Assembly (NCBI RefSeq): GCF_003217295.1
Contig: NZ_QJTJ01000003.1
Location: 62,001-126,000 of the forward strand
Reading direction: 5' to 3'
From: Ureibacillus chungkukjangi
Lineage (GTDB): Bacteria; Bacillota; Bacilli; Bacillales_A; Planococcaceae
DNA length: 64,000 nt
Below, one piece after another: positions 44,088-53,191 of the stretch (within the stretch, counting starts at the first letter, position 1; every line of letters starts with the position of its first letter). The notes below the pieces were generated by a model that had not been told where the DNA came from, searched no databases, and worked only from the letters and a program-made list of their open reading frames with translations. The position numbers and the translations under genes were made by a program.

Positions 44088-45074
44088 ATGAGTAATGGAA
44101 TTAATGCTAGGGATGTAGCTAAGCTTGCAGGAGTATCACAATCTTCAGTTTCCAGAGTCTTTTTTGGGGGAGCTTCAGTTTCAGAGAAAACACGTAAGAA
44201 GGTGTTGGCTGCGGCTGAGGAATTAGGGTATGTTCCGAATGAGTTTGCTCGTAGTTTAATTACAAACAAAACGAGGCTAATTGGTCTTGTGATGAAGGGC
44301 GTTCATAACCCGTTCTATCCACAGGTTTTACAGGAGTTTACTACGCATTTTAATGAGCTTGGCTATACGATTTTGTTTGTTCACACAAACCATGATGAGA
44401 TTCAAAAAGAAGATATAGAAATGCTTTTACATTATCATGTGGCAGGAGTGATAATTACGGACGCTACGCTTTCGCTAAAGGTAATAGAGGAATTCAAAAA
44501 CAATAAAATCCCGGTAGTTTTATTTAATCGAAAAGTGGAAGAGCCAAACTTCTTTTCGGTAGGTACAAACAATTTAGAGGCAAGCCGTCAGATTGCCAAA
44601 TTTTTAATAGAAAAAGGCTGCAAAGATATGGCCTATATTTCAGGTGCACGAAATACATCCACAAGTATCGAACGTGAAAAAGGCTTTTCGGAAATGTTAG
44701 CAGAAAATAAGGTGCCATATAAGATTTATCATTCGGATTATTCCTATGATGGAGGCTTTAAAACAGCGAAAGAGATTATACAGGCTGGGGATATACCATC
44801 TGCATTTTTTGTAGCAAATGATATTATGGCATTAGGTGTGTTAGATGCGCTTCGTGAGCAATCAATCGATGTACCAGCAAAAACTAAGGTAATTGGCTTT
44901 GATAATATCGAAATGGCGGCTTGGCCAATCTATAATTTAACCACGTGGGAGCAGCCAATCGCACAAATGGCCAAAGAAACCGTTTCTTACATCATTTCTG
45001 AAATAGAGGAGTACACAGATAGAATCGGCAATATAGAGATAAATGGAGAGCTAATCGAGAGAAAAACAACATAA
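44088..45074 (+). CDS. LacI-family repressor of the HisD/GntP operon
   Basis: The 328-residue protein has the LacI helix-turn-helix (NARDVAKLAGVSQSSVSRVF, hinge helix ending AAEELGYVPNEFARSL) and the sugar-binding-like core (VKLI-type GLVMKGVHNPFYPQVLQEF, FFVANDIMALGVLDALRE, VIGFDNIEMAAWPIYNLTT). It lies directly upstream of the operator array and the two catabolic genes, which it probably represses until an inducer binds. Confidence 0.93.
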   Translation: MSNGINARDVAKLAGVSQSSVSRVFFGGASVSEKTRKKVLAAAEELGYVPNEFARSLITNKTRLIGLVMKGVHNPFYPQVLQEFTTHFNELGYTILFVHTNHDEIQKEDIEMLLHYHVAGVIITDATLSLKVIEEFKNNKIPVVLFNRKVEEPNFFSVGTNNLEASRQIAKFLIEKGCKDMAYISGARNTSTSIEREKGFSEMLAENKVPYKIYHSDYSYDGGFKTAKEIIQAGDIPSAFFVANDIMALGVLDALREQSIDVPAKTKVIGFDNIEMAAWPIYNLTTWEQPIAQMAKETVSYIISEIEEYTDRIGNIEINGELIERKTT

Positions 45075-45079
45075 GGGTA

Positions 45080-45108
45080 TTGACAATTTGTTATTATCAG
45101 AATATTCT
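45080..45108 (+). promoter_or_regulatory. Promoter of the HisD-like operon
   Basis: TTGACA (45080-45085), 17 bases, TATTCT (45103-45108). The first operator (45125) is just downstream, as expected for a repressor roadblock. Confidence 0.45.
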
Positions 45109-45124
45109 AGTGTTATAGATTAAT

Positions 45125-45253
45125 TGCATACGTATTCATAAACTTGTGGATACGTTTATTTTTTAGAAGCTTTTGCATACGTATTCATTTTTTAGGCACT
45201 AGTTCTTTTAATATTTTTGAACACGCTTTCAATACGTTGTGTAAGCGTATTCA
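45125..45253. promoter_or_regulatory. Array of five LacI-type operators
   Basis: Exact TGCATACGTATTCA at 45125-45138 and 45174-45187, and looser copies TGGATACGTTTATT (45147), TGAACACGCTTTCA (45218) and TGTAAGCGTATTCA (45240). All have the central CG of LacI-family operators. Centres are 22, 27, 44 and 22 bases apart. Confidence 0.7.
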
Positions 45254-45276
45254 CCACTCATGAGGAGGAATTGTTA

Positions 45277-46557
45277 ATGGTAAAGGTAATCAAAGCTGGT
45301 AAATCAAAAGAGGAAGTTTCAAAGAATGATTTAGAAGTAACAAAAATCGTAGCAAATGCAATTCAAGATATCGAAAATCGAGGAGACGTAGCTGTACGTG
45401 AATATTCCGAGAAATTCGATAAATGGTCTCCAGAATCATTCCGATTATCTGAAGAACAAATTCGTGAAATCGTTGCAAAGGTTCCTGAAGAAACAATTGA
45501 AGACATTAAATTTGCTCAAAAAAATATCCAAGCATTTGCTGAAGCTCAATTAGCTTCTTTAAGTGATGTAGAAGTAGAAAATATTCCTGGTGTTATTTTG
45601 GGTCATAAAAATATTCCTGTAAGCAGTGTAGGCTGCTATATTCCAGGAGGACGTTACCCAATGGTTGCGTCTGCACATATGAGTGTTCTTACAGCTAAGG
45701 TTGCCGGTGTAAAACGTGTTATAGCATGTACACCACCAATTAACGGTGAAGTACCAAACGCAACAATTGCTGCTATGTATCTAGCAGGAGCAGATGAAAT
45801 CTATCTTTTAGGTGGAATTCAAGCAATGGCAGCAATGGCAATCGGTACAGAAACAATCGAATCTGTTGATATGATTGTTGGACCCGGTAATGCATTTGTT
45901 GCTGAGGCCAAACGTCAATTATTCGGACGCGTTGGAATCGATTTATTTGCAGGTCCAACTGAAACATTAGTAGTAGCAGATGAGACATCAGATGCTGAAA
46001 TCATTGCTACAGATTTACTTGGTCAGGGTGAACACGGACCAACTTCACCTGGTGCATTAATTACAACTTCTGAAAAGTTAGCACAGGAAACGATTGAAGA
46101 AATCGAAAGACAGCTTCAAGTATTACCGACTGCTGATGTGGCACGTATTTCTTGGGAAGACTATGGTCAAATTTTGTTAGTTGATAGTTTAGAAGAAGCG
46201 GTGGTAGAGGCAGATAAATTAGCTTTCGAACACGTGGAGATTTTAACAGAAAATCCTGATTACTTCTTAGAAAATATGAAAAATTATGGCTGTCTATTCT
46301 TAGGACCAGAAACTAACGTTGCCTATGGTGACAAGGTGATCGGTACAAACCATACGCTTCCAACAAAAGGCGCTGCACGTTATACAGGTGGTCTTTGGGT
46401 AGGGAAATTCATCAAAACAGTAACTTATCAAAAGGTAACAGAAGAGGCTTCTGCTTATATCGGTGAATATGCCGCTCGTTTATGTCAGCTAGAGAACTTT
46501 GCAGGACACGCAGAGCAAGCTCTATTACGTGTGCGTCGCTATGGCAAAAAAGCATAA
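45277..46557 (+). CDS. HisD-like (histidinol dehydrogenase family) dehydrogenase
   Basis: The 426-residue protein has the HisD family pattern: [70 protein letters not shown] and [13 protein letters not shown], including the Zn/catalytic region ([12 protein letters not shown]). It sits with a LacI repressor and a GntP permease, not with his genes, so it probably oxidises a hydroxy acid or polyol from outside. Related family members act on sulfopropanediol or sugar acids. Substrate unknown. ATG 45277 behind GAGGAGG. Confidence 0.88.
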   Translation: MVKVIKAGKSKEEVSKNDLEVTKIVANAIQDIENRGDVAVREYSEKFDKWSPESFRLSEEQIREIVAKVPEETIEDIKFAQKNIQAFAEAQLASLSDVEVENIPGVILGHKNIPVSSVGCYIPGGRYPMVASAHMSVLTAKVAGVKRVIACTPPINGEVPNATIAAMYLAGADEIYLLGGIQAMAAMAIGTETIESVDMIVGPGNAFVAEAKRQLFGRVGIDLFAGPTETLVVADETSDAEIIATDLLGQGEHGPTSPGALITTSEKLAQETIEEIERQLQVLPTADVARISWEDYGQILLVDSLEEAVVEADKLAFEHVEILTENPDYFLENMKNYGCLFLGPETNVAYGDKVIGTNHTLPTKGAARYTGGLWVGKFIKTVTYQKVTEEASAYIGEYAARLCQLENFAGHAEQALLRVRRYGKKA

Positions 46558-46587
46558 GCATTTCTATAACTATTAAGGGGTGAACAC

Positions 46588-47904
46588 ATGGTTTTGGGAT
46601 TTATTGGGTTATTTGGTGGATTAGCATTACTAATCTACTTAACCATGAAGGGGATGAACTTACTAATTGTAGCCCCATTATCAGCACTATTCGTTACTTT
46701 GTTAAATGGACTGCCGCTATTTCCACAGCTCGCTGAGGAAGGTGCAGCAAACTTTTTAACGAACTATATGACCGGGTTTTCGGGCTTTATAGCCTCCTGG
46801 TATTTAATGTTCTTAACTGGAGCTATATTTGGTAAGGTCATGGAAGACAGCGGTGCAGCCGAGAGTATTTCAAAGTGGATTGTCTCGAAAATTGGAATGA
46901 AGCGCGCAGCTCTAGCAATTATCATTGCCTGTGCCGTATTAACTTACGGTGGGGTTAGCTTGTTTGTAGTTGCCTTCTCGGTTTACCCAATGGCATTAAG
47001 TTTATTTAAAGAGGCAAATCTACCAAGGAGATTTATTCCAGCGGCGCTTGCATTTGGTTCGACAACCTTTACAATGACTTCTGCAGGTTCACCTGAAATC
47101 CAGAACTGGATTCCTATCGAATATCTAGGAACGAATGCTTATGCAGGCTGGCAAGTCAGCTTAATTGTAGCTGTATTTATGATGATTTTTGGTTACTGGT
47201 GGTTAACAAAGGTTATTCAAAAAGCTGTTAATAACGGTGAAACATTTATTGAAAGAGAAACAGACCATCATGAGGTTAGAGAGGAACTACCAAATCCATT
47301 CCTTAGTCTAATTCCTTTAGTCGTCGTATTAGTAATATCATTTATATTCCACGATTCCTTAAAGCAGTCGGCACTAATTATTGCTTTAACCAGTGGATCT
47401 ATTGCTACATATTTGATTAATCGCAAATACTTCACGAATGTCGGAAAAGCGATTACAGATGGTACAATGGGGGCGATAATTGCGATTGCAAATACTTCTG
47501 CTGTCGTAGGCTTTGGTGGAGTAGTAAAGGCAACCGAAGCCTTTAAGCAAGCGGTAGGGTTTATGACGGATATACCTGGAAGCCCATTGATCGGTGGAGC
47601 GTTAGCTGTTGCGGTTATTGCCGGGTTAACCGGTTCATCTTCAGGCGGTCAGGCTATCGCATTACCATTATTGGCACCACACTATTTAGATATGGGTGTA
47701 AACGCAGATGCCTTACACCGTACTGTAGCAATATCCTCAGGTTCCTTGGATTCACTTCCATCTGGAGGCTATGTTGTAACAACGATTCGCTCGATAGCTG
47801 GAGAAACCCACAAGGATGCCTATCCAATGTTTGGGGCATTAACGGTGGTTGTTCCATTAATCGGTGCAATTCTAGCGGTTATTTTGTTCTCAATCGGTTT
47901 ATAA
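46588..47904 (+). CDS. GntP-family permease
   Basis: The 438-residue, about 12-helix protein has the gluconate/glycerate permease pattern: MVLGFIGLFGGLALLIYL, AIFGKVMEDSGAAESISKWI, LTGSSSGGQAIALPLLAPHY, SGSLDSLPSGGYVVTTI. It imports a hydroxy acid for the HisD-like enzyme, 30 bases upstream. Confidence 0.92.
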   Translation: MVLGFIGLFGGLALLIYLTMKGMNLLIVAPLSALFVTLLNGLPLFPQLAEEGAANFLTNYMTGFSGFIASWYLMFLTGAIFGKVMEDSGAAESISKWIVSKIGMKRAALAIIIACAVLTYGGVSLFVVAFSVYPMALSLFKEANLPRRFIPAALAFGSTTFTMTSAGSPEIQNWIPIEYLGTNAYAGWQVSLIVAVFMMIFGYWWLTKVIQKAVNNGETFIERETDHHEVREELPNPFLSLIPLVVVLVISFIFHDSLKQSALIIALTSGSIATYLINRKYFTNVGKAITDGTMGAIIAIANTSAVVGFGGVVKATEAFKQAVGFMTDIPGSPLIGGALAVAVIAGLTGSSSGGQAIALPLLAPHYLDMGVNADALHRTVAISSGSLDSLPSGGYVVTTIRSIAGETHKDAYPMFGALTVVVPLIGAILAVILFSIGL

Positions 47905-47911
47905 TAGTGAA

Positions 47912-47945
47912 CACCCAACAGACGAATTTGTTTGTTGGGTATTTT
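47912..47945 (+). terminator. Terminator of the HisD/GntP operon
   Basis: Arms ACCCAACAGA and TTTGTTGGGT, then ATTTTCTTTTT. Confidence 0.7.
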
Positions 47946-47962
47946 CTTTTTATAGGTAAAAG

Positions 47963-47998
47963 AAAAACTGGAGGCTAGAAGGAATAGCTCCAGTTTTT
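47963..47998. terminator. Bidirectional terminator before the DUF2804 gene end
   Basis: Perfect 11-base arms AAAAACTGGAG and CTCCAGTTTTT serve both converging units. Confidence 0.75.
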
Positions 47999-48015
47999 AA
48001 ATTAACCGCTTTCAT

Positions 48016-49059
48016 TTAAAGGCGAGCTTTCATGGACTCACATACACCACGCATATTGTTTACTTCAATGCCGGCCACTGTACCGGAATAAGTTCCAACC
48101 ATTTGCCAGTAGTCGATAGATGCGAGGACAAGCTGGTGCTTAACGTCCTTGCGATCTTCTGGCGTAAAAGTTACATCCAGTCTGCCATCAGCTGAAGTCA
48201 TGCGCCATTTTGCTAGTGGATCGCTGGATTCCTGAACGAAAGTAATATCCGAAAGTGCTTCACATTCACCCGGTGTCCATAGGCAAGACTCTTCATCCGT
48301 TCCGGGCACAATTGGTCGTTGGGCAAAGTTTGCACCAGCAATACCATCTGGTGTAATGCCGGCAAAGGTTCCCCATAGCCAAGTAGTTCGGTATGGAAGA
48401 GCAGTGCGATGTTCATCGAGTACAGCCAAATCACGAGTTGGATCAAAAATGTATGTACGATCTCCAACAGTTACCGTGCCAGATGCCGGGTAAGCTACCT
48501 TATGAGTGTACATCGATCCTCCTGGTAATGGTGAACTCACAGATAATGGCCCCGAAGCTGTGGAACCATCAAGCTCAAGGTCCATTTTAATCGCTTCCTG
48601 ATTTGGTGAAGCGTCAACTGATACGCGAATTCGGTGAATACCTTCCGGTTTTTCCGCCCAGTCATAAGCAATTCGGTAGCCTTTAGCGTCAATGAATGGT
48701 TTACTTGGGAACAATACATGAGGGAGATTTAGTGATCCACCACGGACATTACGGCTGTGCTCAACCATTCCTTGTTTGTCGCGTACATAGATTTCTGAGC
48801 TTGCCAGGTAATGCGCCTCCTGTAGAATCATGGATGACGAAATTTCCGGATGGAACAGTGTGAAACCAACCCATTCCTTTAGACGAAAACGGCGTAGAGC
48901 TCTTGGGATTTTAGATGACTCGTCCAAAGGATCAGCATCATGAGGTCTCACTTTAAATCGACCATATTGGCGTACACCATCAATAACAAGTAACACATTT
49001 TCTTGGTGATTGGACTGGATTTGCAAATCATTATGTGCATTAAGATCTTGTTGTTTCAT
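48016..49059 (-). CDS. DUF2804 family protein
   Basis: About 347 residues. Matches DUF2804: NVLLVIDGVRQYGRFKVRP, RALRRFRLKEWVGFTLFHPE, YRTTWLWGTFAGITPDGIAG. The family has a beta-rich, lipocalin-like fold of unknown function. No membrane segment. It looks more GC-rich than its neighbours, suggesting recent acquisition. ATG at 49059 is nine bases after GGGAG. Confidence 0.85.
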   Translation of the reverse strand: MKQQDLNAHNDLQIQSNHQENVLLVIDGVRQYGRFKVRPHDADPLDESSKIPRALRRFRLKEWVGFTLFHPEISSSMILQEAHYLASSEIYVRDKQGMVEHSRNVRGGSLNLPHVLFPSKPFIDAKGYRIAYDWAEKPEGIHRIRVSVDASPNQEAIKMDLELDGSTASGPLSVSSPLPGGSMYTHKVAYPASGTVTVGDRTYIFDPTRDLAVLDEHRTALPYRTTWLWGTFAGITPDGIAGANFAQRPIVPGTDEESCLWTPGECEALSDITFVQESSDPLAKWRMTSADGRLDVTFTPEDRKDVKHQLVLASIDYWQMVGTYSGTVAGIEVNNMRGVCESMKARL

Positions 49060-49205
49060 GTAAATCAACTCCCTACATTATTTACTCGCTATTATAACGA
49101 ATGTTCTACTATTTGTAACGAAAATTCTGAAAAATGAAAGAGATTGAAATATTGATAGTGCACGAGTGAAGACAAAATGATAGGCTTGCCACTTAAAACA
49201 CAAAA

Positions 49206-49249
49206 AAACCGTAAATAAACTAGAAATTACTCCAGCTCATCTACGGTTT
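49206..49249 (-). terminator. Terminator of the DASS transporter gene
   Basis: On the minus strand, arms AAACCGTA and TACGGTTT followed by a T-run end the DASS gene. Confidence 0.6.
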
Positions 49250-49263
49250 ATAAAGAATTTAAT

Positions 49264-50682
49264 TTACCAAAGTCCAAGTATTTTCCACCATAATCCGCCG
49301 ATAACTAGCCAAATCACAATGTGGATGATGGAGATGACAAGACCGATTCCCCACCATTTTTCCTGTGTTACATAGCCTGTCCCAAAGAAAACGGGAGCAG
49401 GTCCGCTGCCGTAATTAGTTAAACAGCCGAAAAGGTTACTGAAAAATGCAAGGAGTAATGCTGCTACTAATGGTGGCGCACCAGCAACTACCATAACAGA
49501 TAAAAATGCTGCATACATGGCACTCACATGCGCGGTATTACTAGCAAAAAAGTAATGAGAATAGAAATAGACAATCGCAAGTACTATTAGTGCTAGCATC
49601 CAAGAGGTTTCACCAATCATACCTTGAACCATTTCACTGAACCAAGGAATCATCCCTGTACTATTTAAGAACATAGCCATCATGACCAAGACTGAGAACC
49701 AAATTAATGTATCCCATGCCCCCTGCTCTTGCTTAATATCTGACCATGTTAACACCTGAGTTAGTAGTAAGAGTACTAAACCGATAAATGCCGTAACAGT
49801 CGTATCGAGATTGATGCGTGAGCCGAATATCCATAGAACGATTAAGAGAACAAAAATGCCAATCATATACCATTCTGCTTTTTTTAAAGGACCCATTTCC
49901 TCAAGTTTTTTTGTAGCTTCTACTGCTGCAGAAGGGGTCTCTTTCACTTCAGGCGGGTAAATTTTATAAATCACAAAGGGTACTACGATTAAGCTAAGGA
50001 GCCCTGGAACGATTGCCGCAACCATCCAGCCGACCCACGTAATTTGTACGCCTGCAATTTCCTCCGCCATTTTGGCAGCAAGAGGGTTGGCCGCCATTGC
50101 AGTTAAGAACATGGCAGATGTAATCATATTAGCCTGGAAGGAAGTTGTTGTTAAAAAGGCACCAATTTTTCTTTCTGTGCCATCACCAGTTCGTGAACCA
50201 TATGTTTCTGATAATGAACGAATGATCGGTAGTAAAATTCCGCCTGCACGCGCTGTATTTGACGGCATTGCTGGGGAAAGAATTAAATCACTCGCAATCA
50301 GGGAATAGGATAATCCTAAAGTCTTTTTACCAAACAATCGAACAAAGAGGTAAGCAACACGTGTACCAAGTCCCGTTTTAATAAAACCTCTGGAAATGAA
50401 GAATGCAATAACAATTAACCAGATTGTTGAGTTTTGGAATCCACTTAATGCCTCCTGTAGAGTTAAGGTGTTTGTAACGGTAATAACCGTTAAAGCTAAA
50501 ATAGCCATACTTCCCATCGGAATTGGCTTTATAATCAGCCCAATAATAGTGGCAACAAAGATAGCAAATAAATGCCAGGCTTGTATTGGTAAATCTCCAG
50601 GCGCGGGAATAAACCAAATAATTGCTCCTATTATGGCAATAACTAATAATGGAATAATTTTTACTTCACTTTTTTGATTCAA
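49264..50682 (-). CDS. DASS-family carboxylate transporter (YflS-like)
   Basis: About 473 residues, about 12 helices. Matches the YflS/CitT branch: AFFISRGFIKTGLGTRVAYL, LILSPAMPSNTARAGGIL, FASNTAHVSAMYAAFLSV, GCLTNYGSGPAPVFFGTGY. It carries dicarboxylates such as malate or 2-oxoglutarate. The open frame extends to 50748, but GAGGAGG sits just nine bases before a TTG at 50682, which is taken as the start. Confidence 0.9.
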   Translation of the reverse strand: MNQKSEVKIIPLLVIAIIGAIIWFIPAPGDLPIQAWHLFAIFVATIIGLIIKPIPMGSMAILALTVITVTNTLTLQEALSGFQNSTIWLIVIAFFISRGFIKTGLGTRVAYLFVRLFGKKTLGLSYSLIASDLILSPAMPSNTARAGGILLPIIRSLSETYGSRTGDGTERKIGAFLTTTSFQANMITSAMFLTAMAANPLAAKMAEEIAGVQITWVGWMVAAIVPGLLSLIVVPFVIYKIYPPEVKETPSAAVEATKKLEEMGPLKKAEWYMIGIFVLLIVLWIFGSRINLDTTVTAFIGLVLLLLTQVLTWSDIKQEQGAWDTLIWFSVLVMMAMFLNSTGMIPWFSEMVQGMIGETSWMLALIVLAIVYFYSHYFFASNTAHVSAMYAAFLSVMVVAGAPPLVAALLLAFFSNLFGCLTNYGSGPAPVFFGTGYVTQEKWWGIGLVISIIHIVIWLVIGGLWWKILGLW

Positions 50683-50768
50683 TTTCTTGAACCTCCTCAT
50701 CGAAACAAACAAAATAGCTGCATAGTAGCTTGCAATCCTAAAATGCAAACTTTATTCAACAAAAAAGG

Positions 50769-50820
50769 ACAAATGAATCTACTTTAAAGTGTCCGATAAT
50801 CTATAGGGTTATTCATTTGT
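50769..50820. promoter_or_regulatory. Inverted repeat upstream of the DASS gene
   Basis: ACAAATGAAT (50769-50778) and ATTCATTTGT (50811-50820) are exact complements 32 bases apart. Could be a regulator site or a loop; the rest of 50683-51216 is AT-rich and non-coding. Confidence 0.35.
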
Positions 50821-51216
50821 ACGAACTCATTATTTCAAGTTTTTTCGAAAAAAGCGATATTTTTGCCCGGTCAAATCATTGATTTATAACAAAAAACAGC
50901 TATCTAATAGTTTGATTGAGCAAGATTTATCAAAAATAAGCTAATTTTGCATTTGAGGTTGTAAGCTCGAAAAGGAATATTAATTTGTTCGAAGCTTTGT
51001 AAGGGAATCTAAAAGTTTTGAATAAAATTGCTCCAAAGACAAAGTCTAATTTTGTGGTTCGTTTGAAAATGAACCGAGAACCAATTGAATATAAATCGTA
51101 TATCCTCATTCATCTTAAAATCGATTTTAAAGTTATAATTATCACCTGAGAAATCTTCTAACCGTTCTGTTGTCATGATACGATAGAAGAGAGAAAGTAA
51201 AGTTGGGGGAAATATT

Positions 51217-51831
51217 ATGGGTGAAGATAAACTGAGGGAGCAATTAAATCGCAATCAGCCCCTATTTATAGGAGAGGATACAGCATTTCGTTCGGCGGTC
51301 TTGATTCCATTAGTACAAATTGAGGAAGAATGGCATGTTGTTTTCGAGGTTCGCTCATTGAGGATGAGAAAACAGCCTGGAGATATTAGCTTTCCTGGAG
51401 GTAAAATTGACCCGACTGATGCCTCACCTGAAGCAGCTGCTATAAGGGAAACCTATGAAGAGCTAGGAGTTAACCCAGATTCGATTGAGATACTTGCTAG
51501 CTTGAGCCCTTTTATCACGTCTTCTTCTTTTGTTGTTTATCCATTTGTGGCTATTCTTCATACTTATCCATTGGATTCTTATAATCAGGATGAAGTAGAA
51601 GAGGTGTTCACCGTTCCGCTCAAATGGTTATTGAATTGCAAGCCCTATTGCCATTTAGTTTCAATTGAACCACGTCCATCCTCTGATTTTCCGTTCCATA
51701 AAATTATGAATGGTGCCGAATATCAATGGAGAGCCCGTGCGATTGAAGAATGGTTTTTTGATTATGAAGGCTATACGATTTGGGGACTGACAGCACGTAT
51801 TTTAAAATATTTTGTAGAACGCTTGAAATAG
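51217..51831 (+). CDS. Nudix hydrolase, CoA pyrophosphatase type
   Basis: The 204-residue protein has the Nudix box GGKIDPTDASPEAAAIRETY continuing EELGV and the CoA-ase UPF0035-like region (LLIP-type AVLIPLVQIEEEWHVVFEV, KQPGDISFPGG). Family members (YeaB/NudL) hydrolyse CoA and related nucleotides. GGGGG seven bases before the ATG. Single gene. Confidence 0.92.
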   Translation: MGEDKLREQLNRNQPLFIGEDTAFRSAVLIPLVQIEEEWHVVFEVRSLRMRKQPGDISFPGGKIDPTDASPEAAAIRETYEELGVNPDSIEILASLSPFITSSSFVVYPFVAILHTYPLDSYNQDEVEEVFTVPLKWLLNCKPYCHLVSIEPRPSSDFPFHKIMNGAEYQWRARAIEEWFFDYEGYTIWGLTARILKYFVERLK

Positions 51832-52060
51832 GAACCTTTTAAAAATCCCTACTCAAAATTTGAGATAAGGTTTTTTGCAAAATCTTCAATTTCTGAATAG
51901 GACTCCAAAGGTTCTAATAGTTTTAAAAACATCAATATTAGTGCATCAATTTCTCAATATTTTCTTCCCTTTAAGTTGTGCATATTTTCTTGTCTTATTA
52001 CAATACTAAGTCTAGATAAACGTCGTGTTATCTAATTCTGTATGAAGGGAAGATGCAAAA

Positions 52061-52330
52061 TTGGCTAAACATTCAGATACAAGCTGGAAACAAGACCATC
52101 CAAGTACGTTATTTAGTAACTCTGTTCAAAGAGTAGATCGTGCGGTAAAACAAGCGATGTCCCATCCACAAGAAATAGCGATTGAGCATGCCTTCAATTC
52201 AATAGAACATGCAGAAAATGCATTGCAAAATGCAGTTCAACAAAACGAGCATTTGGATACTGTTGAACAAAATAAAGAGCTTTTAGAGCAAGCAAAGCAG
52301 CAATTAAATGAGGTTTCAAAGAAATTGTAA
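52061..52330 (+). CDS. Small helical protein, possibly DUF2564-like
   Basis: Eighty-nine residues with a TTG start at 52061 (AAGGGAAG eight bases upstream). Fully helical, rich in Glu, Gln, Asn and Ala (AVKQAMSHPQEIAIEHAFNS). The pattern recalls the YpzA/DUF2564 family of bacilli, but I am not sure. Cytosolic; function unknown. Confidence 0.6.
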   Translation: MAKHSDTSWKQDHPSTLFSNSVQRVDRAVKQAMSHPQEIAIEHAFNSIEHAENALQNAVQQNEHLDTVEQNKELLEQAKQQLNEVSKKL

Positions 52331-52345
52331 ACAGTATTGCATTTT

Positions 52346-52374
52346 ACTCCCGTATGTTCTACGGGAGTTTTTTT
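52346..52374 (+). terminator. Terminator of the small helical protein gene
   Basis: Arms ACTCCCGTA and TACGGGAGT with loop TGTTC and a T-run. Confidence 0.85.
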
Positions 52375-52446
52375 GATGAAAGGTTTAAGCGTTTTTCGAT
52401 TAAATCCGTCATAATAGAGGAAAAAGTATTTAGGAAGTGGAAATAT

Positions 52447-53136
52447 ATGAAGTATGGTGAAATTATACGTGGTCAGTTTTGTAAGCGTATGAACCGATTT
52501 ATAGCCGAGGTTATCATCGAAGATCAAATAGAGCGAGTACATATTAAGAATACAGGACGCTTAAAGGAGCTTTTTCTTCCCGATGCAGACGTTCTTTTAG
52601 AGAGAAGTAAAAACCCAGAACGAAAGACTAAGTTTTCACTTATAGCCGTAAATAAGCAGGGTCAATGGGTTAATATTGATTCACAAGCGCCCAATAAGGT
52701 GGCTTTTGAAGCGCTGCTTGAAGGGAAGATTTCTGAACTTGGCAATGTAAGTACCCTTAAAAGAGAAGTTACTTATGGGGCATCTCGCTTCGATCTATAT
52801 TTTGAACAGGGTGAACAAAAGGGCTTCATTGAAGTAAAGGGTGTTACTCTTGAAAGAGATGGAATTGCTATGTTTCCAGATGCACCGACTACTAGAGGAA
52901 CGAAGCATGTCCTTGAATTAGCAAAAGCAGTCCAAGAAGGATACAGCTGCACGATTCTTTTAGTCGTGCAATTGAAGGGCTGCGAGTATTTCGTACCTAA
53001 CCGAGAAACTGACCCTAAATTTGCGGATGCATTACTATTTGCTGCTCAAGCAGGTGTACAGATTTTAGCTTATGACACTATTGTCAAAGAAGATGAAATG
53101 ATTCTCAATCGGGCGATTCCAGTACATCTGTCTTAA
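52447..53136 (+). CDS. sfsA: SfsA family protein
   Basis: The 229-residue protein matches SfsA: RGQFCKRMNRFIAEVII, IKNTGRLKELFLPDADVLL, SRFDLYFE, FIEVKGVTLERDGIAMFPDA, TTRGTKHVLEL. These contain the PD-(D/E)xK-like nuclease core of SfsA (sugar fermentation stimulation). Its role in bacilli is unclear. ATG at 52447; the frame is open further upstream, across the terminator, so that part was discarded. Confidence 0.92.
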   Translation: MKYGEIIRGQFCKRMNRFIAEVIIEDQIERVHIKNTGRLKELFLPDADVLLERSKNPERKTKFSLIAVNKQGQWVNIDSQAPNKVAFEALLEGKISELGNVSTLKREVTYGASRFDLYFEQGEQKGFIEVKGVTLERDGIAMFPDAPTTRGTKHVLELAKAVQEGYSCTILLVVQLKGCEYFVPNRETDPKFADALLFAAQAGVQILAYDTIVKEDEMILNRAIPVHLS

Positions 53137-53191
53137 TTGTACTCTCTCTTAAATTGATGGCTAACTTCAATTATTAAGAAGGAGTGAAACA

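Noticed and set aside
51845-51945. Minus-strand open stretch reading FLKLLEPLESYSEIEDFAK
   Set aside because: Looks like a helical C-terminal end, but is short, preceded by a stop and without a binding site; not enough to call a gene.
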